64,000 nucleotides of DNA, taken from NCBI GenBank assembly GCA_039028635.1, contig JBCCHV010000022.1, positions 1-64,000 of the forward strand, given 5' to 3'. Shown here piece after piece: positions 30,801-38,408 of the stretch (position 1 is its first letter; the number at the start of each line of letters is the position of its first letter). The position numbers were made by a program, and so were the translations under genes. The notes beneath the pieces are model-generated. The model had not been told where the DNA came from and did no database searches. It saw nothing but the letters and a program-made list of their open reading frames with translations. The stretch comes from Acidobacteriota bacterium (GTDB lineage Bacteria; Acidobacteriota; Thermoanaerobaculia; Multivoradales; JBCCEF01).

Positions 30801-33002
30801 GAGCGGCTGCGCTGGGTGCAGGTCGGAGCGACCGCTTCCGGCGTTTTCCAGCGGCGCACCTTCGACTATGACCATCGTGGCTTTCTGAAGCTCGAGTGCC
30901 ATCCGGAGTTGGGGCAGGCTTCGGCGCCGGCGCTCGAAAGCTGTATTACGCGCCAGTACGACTCCCAGGGCAATCCGCTGGAGCGGCGTTTCGTCGCCTG
31001 GAGCGGGCCGCAACCGCCTTGGTCCTTCGACTTGCAGTACCGCTATGACCGAGCCGGTCGGCGGACCCAGGTCCTCAACCAGGGTGAGCGATTGAAGGAG
31101 TATTTCTACGGCCGCGATGCTGCCTTCGGCCAGGGAGGCATCGGACGACTGGTACAGACCAAGCGCCTGAATCGCCTGCCCGTCGGCACGCCCCTCGAGG
31201 TCGGCGTGCTCGAGGAGCCGGTCACCGTCACCGAGACCCTGTTTTATGAGCAGGACTCGCCTCGCATCGCCGGTCGTGAAGTGCGGTCTTCCAGCGGTCG
31301 AGTTTTCGATCAGTCCTTCCGTTACAACGCCCTCGGCCAGATCGTGTCGGAGGACTATCCCCTCTGCCTCTATCCCGCTGGCTGTGGCCAGGCGAGTCCC
31401 GCCCGGACGGTGGACCGGCTCTACGATGAAGGCTGGTTGACCGCCATTCCGGGATTCGTTGGAGGCGTCTCGTATCACCCCAACGGCCTTTGGTCACAGA
31501 TTCAGCACGCCAACGGCGTGACGGATCGACAAACCCTCTATCGGCTCGATCTCGGCGGCCTGGCCTTGCCGGGCTCCCTGAGCACGACGGGTATCGGGGG
31601 GCCGCGCGGCGATTGGTCGAGCGGCGCGATGCACTACGACGGGGCTCGCAACCTTTTCCAGGTCGGTTCGGACTCCTTTTTCTACGATGGCGTCGGTCGT
31701 CTCGATCAGGCCACGATCGAGGTCGAGGAAGGGCAAGGAGCCCTGGACTCCCGGAGCTACTTCTACGACATCTTCGGCAATCGCACGGCGGTCACCGGCA
31801 ACGGCGCGCCAGGTTTCTTGGCCGTCGATCCCGCCAGCAATCGGATGCAGGCGGCGACCTACGACCAGGCCGGCAACCTCACGACCTGGCGCCACCAGTA
31901 CCTGTGGGATCCGCTCAGCAAGCTGGTGCGTGAGAGCGGCACCGGCGTCGACCGCAAGATGCTCTACACGGCCGACGACGAACGGGTCGCGGTCCTCTCC
32001 GGAGACGAGGAAGAGTGGACCCTGCGCGGCCTCGACCATCGGGTGCTCCGGCGGCTGCGTTTGGAGGGCGATGCCTGGGTTTGGGATCAGGACTACGTGC
32101 ATCGCGCCGAGGGGCCGGTGGCGGTCGTCAAGCCCACCCCGGGGGGTGGCGAGACGACCCATCACTTCCACCTCGACCACCTCGCCTCGACCCGCGTCGT
32201 GACCGACGAGCAGGGACAGCGCGTCACCAGCTCGAAGCACTGGCCCTTCGGCGAGATCGCCTGGAGCGAGACCACCGAAGCGAGCCCCGAGCAACTGCGC
32301 TTCACCGGCCACGAGCGGGACTTCGCGAGCGATGACCGCGACGACCTCGACTACATGCACGCACGCTACTACTCGCCCTGGAATGGCAGGTTCCTGAGCG
32401 TCGATCCAGTGCTCGGGACGCCCACGCTGCCCCAGAGCTGGAACCGCTACGCCTACGTGCGCGGCAATCCGGTATCGCTGACCGATCCGACAGGGATGAG
32501 GACCTTTGGAGCCATTTTTAATGCCTGGTTTGCAGCAATTGCTGGGGGGAAGGCGGAAGCGGGATTCTTCATCGATAGCGACGGCGTACTCGCTTTTGTG
32601 TCGACGTTTGGACCGGGTGGGGGAATGGGGTTCGGGTATGGGGTTGCCGCCGAAGCGACAGATCATGAAACGGTACAAGATTTGAGAGGTATCTCTCTCG
32701 AGGTGGATGCAGATTTCGGTGTCGCGGGAGGAGGCTTGGAAGCCTCGGTGATCAATGTCGAAGATGGAAAGTATGTCGTCAATGATGAACCGAAAGGAAA
32801 GGGCGGCGATGGCGGGGTCGGGCCTGGTCTCGGAGCTTTATTCACGGTAACCACGACCCACGTCTTTCCCATCGTCGATCTTCCGACACCGAAGGAGATT
32901 TTCCTCAAGCTCGTCGACTCCTTCAATAAGGCGATGAAGGCGGAAGTCGAGCGGACCGCCGGTTCCAAGGATCAGGTCAAGCTCGATGAGACTCCCCCAT
33001 AG
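27888..33002 (+). CDS. Sec-exported RHS-repeat protein with variable C-terminal region
   Basis: This 1704-residue protein begins at ATG 27888 after AAAGGAAAAAG, with a signal peptide (MKKILTCIFLVFPVALLA). The body is built of YD/RHS repeats (YAYDDQGRLTRLEPPG, YKYDNEERLRWVQ and others). The core-closing region is RFTGHERD...YMHARYYSPWNGRFLSVDP (about 1471-1510), then NRYAYVRGNPVSLTDPTGM (about 1518-1536). RHS proteins form a closed shell around a C-terminal payload. The 168-residue tail here (1537-1704) is Gly-rich (FGPGGGMGFGYG, GGDGGVGPGLG), shows no nuclease or other toxin motif, and is lower in G+C than the core, suggesting a separately acquired cassette. No immunity-type small gene follows. 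Confidence 0.85.
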   Translation: MKKILTCIFLVFPVALLAHVPDPSTERGFTPDNVYEIGEIDQVSLFNGNLTVTLPLGPEYQVGGGFTYRFALVYNSGIWDYSYDQQCAVNLPPWTWSGHKRDQGVNACSTVVAPAWQSNAGLGWRLSLGELLPPWVAGNLDSGNWMYIDSSGAEHLFLGELHSGVGGTESTDCAETACYSTDGTYLRLRKLTDTRYAINYPDGRTMVFDEAPDGSFRLYKIKDAYKVGSVRQNVVTVTYPSPDRWVIQDTDGRRHEVDLWLPTADFRARVRELRLASVGNRVSTFTLNYDQAEMLPGCSQDEQQIVTLYELPRLRSLVLPDGASYAFEYQAMAPSASRCSNEAGLLRKADLPTGGRIEWEYDLRYKNPVFVCDPAPGSGPEREFMINSKVGVVKRTLFESSDGRESEQSYGVWQYDQRLPEELLPMNFNPNCTEKPSEVTTVVVHSIGEDRDGDEKFSHAEHFFSVYSGAPAGPLGDPGDYGLPYHGDESEGVRLGPDQTLYKLQSRLWECDHDDPDLRAGCAPLRSNYVRYERSFPGCDPAGDLCTPVNHRVVGEATVYEDAQHQGETIYHRVDRSCFDGFGNFRREVLGGNFPDQGPVNGGNHKVIERRYNPERGVYPATAPECTGLGAFALPGPGEGWPLGTYDREAITESGVGTTVTLYDFDSAGFLRGTRRLESGNGCSGPGCQHQGPGDLVTLRTRDEKGWLLSEYFYGGDGNDSSAVRLDQAPPAGWEYRLRHQYLFESDTIERTSAFLDPAENEVLITERASLDADTRLPIATWDAAGLATSYAYDDQGRLTRLEPPGEAATVVTYQSTTAPFETTVERKSGGAVLFDELYTYDAFGRLESRERSTPGGRQRSEHRYLANGWKQSDSEVVGAASSNPPQTSYLEYDPLGRARWIEPPDGENYATEIELFGDWLTKTTQRVKRGAGAMVPTSRWQWLDRQGRLYKVEELSSGTREPTFYKYDNEERLRWVQVGATASGVFQRRTFDYDHRGFLKLECHPELGQASAPALESCITRQYDSQGNPLERRFVAWSGPQPPWSFDLQYRYDRAGRRTQVLNQGERLKEYFYGRDAAFGQGGIGRLVQTKRLNRLPVGTPLEVGVLEEPVTVTETLFYEQDSPRIAGREVRSSSGRVFDQSFRYNALGQIVSEDYPLCLYPAGCGQASPARTVDRLYDEGWLTAIPGFVGGVSYHPNGLWSQIQHANGVTDRQTLYRLDLGGLALPGSLSTTGIGGPRGDWSSGAMHYDGARNLFQVGSDSFFYDGVGRLDQATIEVEEGQGALDSRSYFYDIFGNRTAVTGNGAPGFLAVDPASNRMQAATYDQAGNLTTWRHQYLWDPLSKLVRESGTGVDRKMLYTADDERVAVLSGDEEEWTLRGLDHRVLRRLRLEGDAWVWDQDYVHRAEGPVAVVKPTPGGGETTHHFHLDHLASTRVVTDEQGQRVTSSKHWPFGEIAWSETTEASPEQLRFTGHERDFASDDRDDLDYMHARYYSPWNGRFLSVDPVLGTPTLPQSWNRYAYVRGNPVSLTDPTGMRTFGAIFNAWFAAIAGGKAEAGFFIDSDGVLAFVSTFGPGGGMGFGYGVAAEATDHETVQDLRGISLEVDADFGVAGGGLEASVINVEDGKYVVNDEPKGKGGDGGVGPGLGALFTVTTTHVFPIVDLPTPKEIFLKLVDSFNKAMKAEVERTAGSKDQVKLDETPP

Positions 33003-33073
33003 TGAGGGCTTGAGCAGTTCCGCCATCGTTGTCTCGCTAGGGGGTCTGCGCCTTTGCGTATATACTTCTTGCT

Positions 33074-33100
33074 CCGAGAGCTCTTCGAACGAGCTCTCGG
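33074..33100 (+). promoter_or_regulatory. 10-bp inverted repeat six bases before the start of the wHTH-TPR gene
   Basis: CCGAGAGCTC (33074-33083) pairs with GAGCTCTCGG (33091-33100), 7-nt spacer. It ends just before ATG 33107 and leaves only a weak AGAG as ribosome site. It could be an operator for the winged-helix product or an mRNA hairpin limiting its translation. Confidence 0.45.
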
Positions 33101-33106
33101 CCAGAG

Positions 33107-34552
33107 ATGACGACGAAAACCGCTTCGCAGAAAGACCTCACCATCGGTGATCTGCGGATTTCGCGCCGCCCTCCCGGCTGTACTCGGGAGGGCGTTGTGC
33201 TTTCCATTCCACCCAAGGCCTTCGAGCTGCTGGTCACCCTCGCCGAGAGCGACGGACAGACCGCCACGCGAGAGGAAATCAAAGAGCGGGTGTGGGGAGC
33301 GGAGGCTTTCGTAGATCACGAGAAGGGCATCCACTTTCTGGTTCACCAGCTCCGCAATGCGCTCGATGATCGCGCCAGCGCGCCGCGCTACATCGAAACC
33401 TTGCCGCGCTACGGCTATCGACTGATCCCGCCGGTGGAGGAGGTCGCGCCGAGGGCGGGGCGGGGCTGGTTCGGTAAGCGCGTCGGGGTGGCGGCTGGCG
33501 CGCTGCTGCTGGCGGTGGCGGGACTGGCTGGCTTCCGTGCCATCGGCCACGATCGCCAGGCCGTCGAGTCCGCAGCACCGGCGCTGTCGCCGGTGCTGCA
33601 GGAAGCCTACGACTCCGGCCTCTACCACCTGGACCGTCACCGCGAGCTGGGGATCGAGATCTACCCCAATCAGGAGCTTTTGGAGCGCTCGCGGGACAAT
33701 CTCGACCGAGTGGCGCAGGCGGCGCCCGACTTCGCTCCCGGCCATCTCGCCCGGGCCGAGGTGCTGTTCCTGCTCGGCGAGACCGCAGCGGCAACGGAGG
33801 CCCTTGCTCGCGGCTTGGCTCTGGCGCCGGATGCGATCGAGTCGCTGGTGATGGCCTCGAGCTTCAACTTCTATCGGGCTCGGCGCTTCGATCTCGCTCT
33901 CGAGCAGGTCGACCGAGTTCTGCTTCAGGTGCCGGATCGGGTCGAAAGCCTGGTGCTGCGGGCCGGCATCTTGACGGCGATGGGGCGTCACGAAGAAAGC
34001 GCCGCGGTCATGCTCTCAGTGCAGGAGATTTCGCCGCGGTCGCCTCGAATTCTAGGCTCGGCCGCCCTTTTGGCGACCTACGGGGGTAGCTACGAAGAGG
34101 CGATTCGCTGGGGGCGCGAGACCCTCGAGCTCGAGCCGCGGGACCCCATCGGCTGGCACGCCATCATCCGGTCCTACGCCGCTTCCGACAGAGAGCAAGC
34201 GGCTTTGGCGAGCGTCAACGAGTTCTTGAAGCTCTGGGGACATCCGCCCGAAGCCGTGGCCTCGCTGACGGAGTACGAGCGGCTGCGCCTCGCTTCCGAA
34301 ACGCCGAATCCGGTGGCGGCCGAGAACCAGCTTCGCCGCGGCCTGACCCACTGGTGGCTGGGCCATGAGGACCAGGGTTTCGACCTTCTGCTGGCGGGAT
34401 GCCGCGACGGTGGCATCGGAGAGCTGCCTTTCCTGCAGGCCTCTCCCGGCTTCGCTTCGCTACGCCGAAGCCGGCGTTGGGGTGAGCTGGAACGGTGTGT
34501 TTTCGACTCGGTTCCGGCAATGGCCTCCCCGACGCGGCTGGCCAGCCGTTAA
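33107..34552 (+). CDS. Winged-helix (CadC/ToxR-like) membrane regulator with TPR domain
   Basis: In this 481-residue protein, residues 10-105 form an OmpR/PhoB-type winged helix (LSIPPKAFELLVTLAESDGQTATREEIKERVWG..., YIETLPRYGYRLIPPV). One membrane segment follows (about 127-145, VAAGALLLAVAGLAGFRA), then a periplasmic array of five to six TPR-like helical pairs (about 165-420). The layout is that of CadC/ToxR-like one-component regulators, which sense outside and bind DNA inside without phosphorylation. It follows the RHS gene by about 100 bases and may control that operon. Its stop overlaps the stop of the opposing polB gene. Confidence 0.85.
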   Translation: MTTKTASQKDLTIGDLRISRRPPGCTREGVVLSIPPKAFELLVTLAESDGQTATREEIKERVWGAEAFVDHEKGIHFLVHQLRNALDDRASAPRYIETLPRYGYRLIPPVEEVAPRAGRGWFGKRVGVAAGALLLAVAGLAGFRAIGHDRQAVESAAPALSPVLQEAYDSGLYHLDRHRELGIEIYPNQELLERSRDNLDRVAQAAPDFAPGHLARAEVLFLLGETAAATEALARGLALAPDAIESLVMASSFNFYRARRFDLALEQVDRVLLQVPDRVESLVLRAGILTAMGRHEESAAVMLSVQEISPRSPRILGSAALLATYGGSYEEAIRWGRETLELEPRDPIGWHAIIRSYAASDREQAALASVNEFLKLWGHPPEAVASLTEYERLRLASETPNPVAAENQLRRGLTHWWLGHEDQGFDLLLAGCRDGGIGELPFLQASPGFASLRRSRRWGELERCVFDSVPAMASPTRLASR

Positions 34553-36894
34553 AACAACGACAGTTGGCGATCGTCGCCGATCACCTTGGCGAAGTCGAGG
34601 CCGAGGATGGCGAGCACCGGCTCGGCCACCGGGCGGACCTGCTTGTCGACATAGTGCTGGTAGTCGAGGGGGCCGTCCCACTGCTCGGCCGGCTCCGGGC
34701 CGTTGGGAGTGATCAGGTAGCGGATCACTCGCGGCGCCTTGCCCGGTAGCTTGCGGGCGGCGGCGACGTGGGGCGGGGTGGTGGCGGTGTACTCCTCGGG
34801 CTTCTTGCGCAGCGCTTTGCGGTAGACGAGCTGATCGTCGAACTGGCCGGCGCGCAGCTCGGCGACGGTGCGCTCGAGGTACTCCTCGACCGGTCGCTCG
34901 AAGAACAGGCGCTCGTAGAGTTCACGTTGGACGGCGCGGGCGAGGTCGGTCCAGTCACGGCGCACCGCTTCGAGGCCGGTGAAGGAGACCTTCGGGCCGT
35001 CGCGGTCGTCGACCAGCCCGGCGTAGCGCTTGCGGGCGCCGCCGGTGCCGTGACGCACCGGCGCCAGCAGGAGCTTGAGGTAGAGGCGTTCGAACTCGAG
35101 CTCGAGGCGACTTTCGACCTTCCAGGTGTCAGCGATGTGGTCCGCCAGGTCGCCGTTGAGGCGCTCGACGAGGTCGCCTCCGAGGGCCCGGGCGGCGCCG
35201 GCGTCGGCCGCGCCGGAAGCCACGAACAGGCTATCCGTGTCGCCGTAGAGGACGCGATAGCCGTAGTCCTCGATGCGCTCCTTCGACCACTGCAGGATGT
35301 CGCGCCCGAAGGCGGTGATGGCGCCGGCGACGGGCGGCGAGTAGAAGCGGCAGGCGGAGGTGCCGAGGACGCCGTAGAACGAGTTCATCAGGATCTTGAT
35401 GGCGAAGCTGGCGACCTCGTCGCCGGCCGCCTTGGCGGCTTCGCGGCGCGGGAAGAGGCGATCGAGAAGCTGCGGCAGAATGCCCGGCTGGCGACGGAAG
35501 AGGGCGCCGTTGGGGGCGCGGATGGGATTGTCGTCGGGGTCTGCCCGGTGGTAGCCCAAGGGGTCGATCTGGAAGGTGCGGATGATGCTGGGATACAGGC
35601 TCTTGAAGTCGAGCACCAGCACCTGCGGCCAGAGGCCCGGCTCGGGCTCGAGCACGGCGCCGCCGTAGTTGACTTCGGTGCGACTGCCCGAGCCCTCGCC
35701 GAAGGCGGTGCCGCGCGGCCGGGCGACGGTCGGGGCGACGACGGCGCGGCGCTTGAGCTCCGAAAGGTAGAGCATGTCGAAGGCGGCGATGGAGCCGGAG
35801 ACGCGATCCGGCGAGAGGCCGGTCAGCAGGCTGCGCTGGCAGGACAGCTCGACGAGCTTCAGCTTGGCGAGAATGTCGAGCACCAGCCGCGCATCGACGG
35901 CGTTGTAGGCCACGAAGTGCTCGCGGTCCTGGTGGAAGAGGCGCAAGATCTCGTCCGCCCGGTGTTTGCCGGAGAGCAGCTTGCCTTCCCCCAGGACCTC
36001 GCGGGCGACGGCATCGAGGGCGTAGCTCTCCATCTTGATGAAGGCGCCGCGCAGGAGGCGAATGCCGTCGAGCACCAGGCGACCTGGGAGGCTCGCCTGG
36101 GTGCCGCCGCCGCGCTGGGGGCGGAGGCGCAAGGGCGCGCCACCGCGGCCGAGGGCGAGCTCGACGCCGTGCTCCTCGGCGAGGCGGGCGAGGACCGGGA
36201 GGTCGAACTCGAGAATGTTCCAGCCGGTGAGGATGTCCGGATCGAGGGCGGTGAGGCGCTCGACGAAGGCCTCGAGTAGGGCCTTCTGGGTGGCGAAGGG
36301 GCGTGCCGTCGGCGGGCAGTCCATGCCCTCCGGCGTCCACAGCAAGACTTCCGAGGTGCCGGCGCCTTCGAGCGCGACGGAGAGGAGCTGGCGGGCCCGC
36401 GGATCGGTTTCGATGTCGAAAGACAGCACCGCGAGCTGCGGCAAGGCGGCATCGTCGACGGGGGCCGGCGCGATCTCGGGATTCTCGAAGACCCGACCGA
36501 GCCCGGCCGCGAGGCGGCTGTCGCCGTCGATCAGGACTTCGCCGCGGATACCCCGCTGCACCAGGTAGCGCACCGCGAATCGCACGTCGGCCTCGAAGCA
36601 GGCGATGCCGGCATCGAGCAAGCGATCGCGCAGGGCGGGAGTGTCCGGCGGCGTGCGCACCTCGACGCGTACCGTGGGCTGGTCAGCGAGGGTGCGCTGG
36701 TCGCTGGGCTGGGTGGCGATGCCCAGGGCCTCGGCGCGCGGCGCTTCCGCCGCTTCGATGTAGAAGGCCGGGCGGTCGCGGTCGTCGCGCACCAGGAAGG
36801 GCTCGCCGCTGCTCAGCTTGCCGTAAAGGTGGACCACCGCCCGTCCGCGCTCTAGGCGGTAGGTGGAGTCGAGCAGGAAACCGCGGTAGGCCAT
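34549..36894 (-). CDS. polB: DNA polymerase II (family B)
   Basis: This 781-residue family-B polymerase has exonuclease motifs FDIETD (Exo I, about 159), GWNILEFDLPVL (Exo II) and YNAVDARL (Exo III). Its polymerase motifs are DFKSLYPSIIRTF (A), KILMNSFYGVLG (B) and YGDTDSLFV (C). Length and order match E. coli Pol II, the SOS-induced proofreading polymerase used in damage tolerance and replication restart. ATG 36894 matches the family N-terminus MAYRGFLLDSTYRL. It is divergent from the GntR-ABC operon across 120 bases. I saw no clear LexA box. Confidence 0.95.
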   Translation of the reverse strand: MAYRGFLLDSTYRLERGRAVVHLYGKLSSGEPFLVRDDRDRPAFYIEAAEAPRAEALGIATQPSDQRTLADQPTVRVEVRTPPDTPALRDRLLDAGIACFEADVRFAVRYLVQRGIRGEVLIDGDSRLAAGLGRVFENPEIAPAPVDDAALPQLAVLSFDIETDPRARQLLSVALEGAGTSEVLLWTPEGMDCPPTARPFATQKALLEAFVERLTALDPDILTGWNILEFDLPVLARLAEEHGVELALGRGGAPLRLRPQRGGGTQASLPGRLVLDGIRLLRGAFIKMESYALDAVAREVLGEGKLLSGKHRADEILRLFHQDREHFVAYNAVDARLVLDILAKLKLVELSCQRSLLTGLSPDRVSGSIAAFDMLYLSELKRRAVVAPTVARPRGTAFGEGSGSRTEVNYGGAVLEPEPGLWPQVLVLDFKSLYPSIIRTFQIDPLGYHRADPDDNPIRAPNGALFRRQPGILPQLLDRLFPRREAAKAAGDEVASFAIKILMNSFYGVLGTSACRFYSPPVAGAITAFGRDILQWSKERIEDYGYRVLYGDTDSLFVASGAADAGAARALGGDLVERLNGDLADHIADTWKVESRLELEFERLYLKLLLAPVRHGTGGARKRYAGLVDDRDGPKVSFTGLEAVRRDWTDLARAVQRELYERLFFERPVEEYLERTVAELRAGQFDDQLVYRKALRKKPEEYTATTPPHVAAARKLPGKAPRVIRYLITPNGPEPAEQWDGPLDYQHYVDKQVRPVAEPVLAILGLDFAKVIGDDRQLSLF

Positions 36895-36937
36895 GGCCCC
36901 GTCAGGGTACCGCGCCGGGCCGGTCGAGGGCTGGGGG

Positions 36938-36966
36938 TTGACAGAATAACGTGTATCGAGTGTACT
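36938..36966 (+). promoter_or_regulatory. Sigma-70-type promoter of the GntR-ABC operon
   Basis: TTGACA (36938-36943), a 17-base spacer, and TGTACT (36961-36966, 4 of 6 to TATAAT) lie 50-75 bases upstream of the GntR start at 37015. The -10 overlaps the palindrome described in the next entry, as expected for repression by the GntR product. Confidence 0.7.
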
Positions 36967-36982
36967 AGTACGCATGGTACAC
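36960..36982 (+). promoter_or_regulatory. GntR/YtrA-type operator overlapping the -10 box
   Basis: GTGTAC (36960-36965) and GTACAC (36977-36982) form an inverted repeat, with a nested perfect palindrome GTACTAGTAC (36962-36971). GT-N-AC-type palindromes are the usual targets of YtrA-like GntR repressors, and this site would block the promoter. Confidence 0.6.
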
Positions 36983-37014
36983 CTGTCGACACCGGTCCAG
37001 GGAAAGCTCTCACC

Positions 37015-37407
37015 ATGATTCAGGTGGTCACCGGGGACGCGCGTCCGGTCTTCCGCCAGATCGTGGACGGCCTGCGGATGAAGATCGCCACCGGCGAGCT
37101 CTCTCCGGGTACTCGACTGCCGAGCGTGCGGGGTCTCGCCCTGCAGCTCACCATCAACTCCAACACCGTTGCCAAGGCCTATGCCGAGCTGACTTCGGAG
37201 GGACTGATCGAGTCTCGCAAAGGGGTCGGTGTGTTCGTCTGCGAGCCGCGGCAGCGTTTGAGCGATGACGAGCGGCGGCGGCGCCTCGACGAAGCGCTTC
37301 AACACTTCGTCAGCGCCGTGGTGGCTCTCGGCTACTCGCCCCAGGAGATCCTGGCGCGACTCAGCTCGGAGCTCGAGCCCCTCGTTGCGAAGGAACCGAA
37401 GCCATGA
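37015..37407 (+). CDS. GntR-family repressor, YtrA subfamily
   Basis: In this 130-residue protein, the winged helix at about 10-75 (PVFRQIVDGLRMKIATGELSPGTRLPSVRGLALQLTINSNTVAKAYAELTSEGLIESRKGVGVFV) is the canonical GntR DNA-binding domain. A short helical C-terminus instead of a large effector domain is diagnostic of the YtrA subfamily. YtrA proteins repress adjacent ABC transporter operons and respond to cell-envelope stress or antibiotics. It overlaps the ABC ATPase by 4 bases (ATGA at 37404) and has a promoter/operator just upstream, consistent with autoregulation. Confidence 0.92.
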   Translation: MIQVVTGDARPVFRQIVDGLRMKIATGELSPGTRLPSVRGLALQLTINSNTVAKAYAELTSEGLIESRKGVGVFVCEPRQRLSDDERRRRLDEALQHFVSAVVALGYSPQEILARLSSELEPLVAKEPKP

Positions 37408-38399
37408 TCGAAGTTTCCACCCCTCGAAGCTCCGTCGACCGGCCGAAGCCGGCGCCATCGGGCGAGCCTGCCGAAAGTCCAGGCCCCTCCGGCGACTGGG
37501 CCCTCGCAACCCGCGACCTGACCAAGCGGTTCGGTCGCAAGGTCGCCCTCGATGCCCTCTCCCTGGAGGTCTCCCGCGGTGGCGTGCACGCCCTGGTGGG
37601 CAGCAACGGTGCCGGCAAGTCCACCCTCTTCCGCATTCTCCTCGGCCTGATGCGGCCGAGCGCCGGCGACAGCCAGGTCTTGGGCTTCGACAGCCAGCGC
37701 TTGACGCCGCCGGTCCGCGGGCGCATCGGGCTGGTGCACGAAGAGCACACCCTGCCCGGTTGGATGAGCGTGGCGCGCCTCGAGGCGATGCATCGCCAGC
37801 TCTACGGCCGCTGGGACGAGGCCGTCTATCGCGAGGTTTTGGGCCATTTTCACGTCTTGCCGGAACAGAAGGTCCGCCAGCTCTCGCGCGGCGAGCGCGC
37901 CGGGGTCAACCTCGCCATGGCCCTCGCCCAGCAGCCCGACCTGTTGATTCTCGACGAGCCCACCCTCGGCCTCGACGTGGTCGCCAAGCAGGCTTTTCTC
38001 GAAGCCCTCTTGTTCGTCGGCGAAGAGCCCGATCGCACCGTCCTCTATTGCTCTCACCAGATGGACGAGATCGAGCGCGTCGCCGAGGATCTGATCATTC
38101 TCGAGCGCGGGCGATTGATCAGCCATTCGCCGCCGGAGGATTTTCTGGCGCGGGTGAGTGCCTGGAACGTGACCTTTTCGTTCGGACCTCTGCCGGTGAT
38201 TCCGGGCCTTCTCCAGGCGCGTCGGATCGATGGCCAGCAACAGGTCATCGTGATCGACGCCGAAGAACACTTCCCGGAGCTGTTGCACAGCCTGGGGGGG
38301 CAGGACGTGCTGCGCCTTCCGCTCGGTTTCGACCGCGCCGTCAACGCCTTCTTGACGCGCAACCACTCGACGCCGGACGCGTCCCTCGAGCAGGGCTAG
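37404..38399 (+). CDS. ABC transporter ATP-binding protein
   Basis: This 331-residue protein shows Walker A VGSNGAGKST, signature LSRGERAGVNLAMALAQQPD, Walker B LLILDEPTLGLD and the switch His in YCSHQMDEIERV. A Pro-rich leader of about 30 residues precedes the domain and a C-terminal extension of about 90 residues follows it. It is the YtrB-like ATPase of an exporter encoded with the membrane protein at 38409-40298. Translation is coupled to the repressor through a 4-base overlap. Confidence 0.92.
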   Translation: MIEVSTPRSSVDRPKPAPSGEPAESPGPSGDWALATRDLTKRFGRKVALDALSLEVSRGGVHALVGSNGAGKSTLFRILLGLMRPSAGDSQVLGFDSQRLTPPVRGRIGLVHEEHTLPGWMSVARLEAMHRQLYGRWDEAVYREVLGHFHVLPEQKVRQLSRGERAGVNLAMALAQQPDLLILDEPTLGLDVVAKQAFLEALLFVGEEPDRTVLYCSHQMDEIERVAEDLIILERGRLISHSPPEDFLARVSAWNVTFSFGPLPVIPGLLQARRIDGQQQVIVIDAEEHFPELLHSLGGQDVLRLPLGFDRAVNAFLTRNHSTPDASLEQG

Positions 38400-38408
38400 G
38401 AGATCGTC

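Noticed and set aside
28335-31478. Open minus-strand frame of 1047 codons opposite the RHS gene
   Set aside because: The RHS frame has clear family repeats and normal codon use. The antisense frame has no motif and reads as the usual high-GC mirror of a coding strand.
33003-33106. Immunity gene for the RHS C-terminal region
   Set aside because: No frame with start and ribosome site fits between the RHS stop and the regulator gene.
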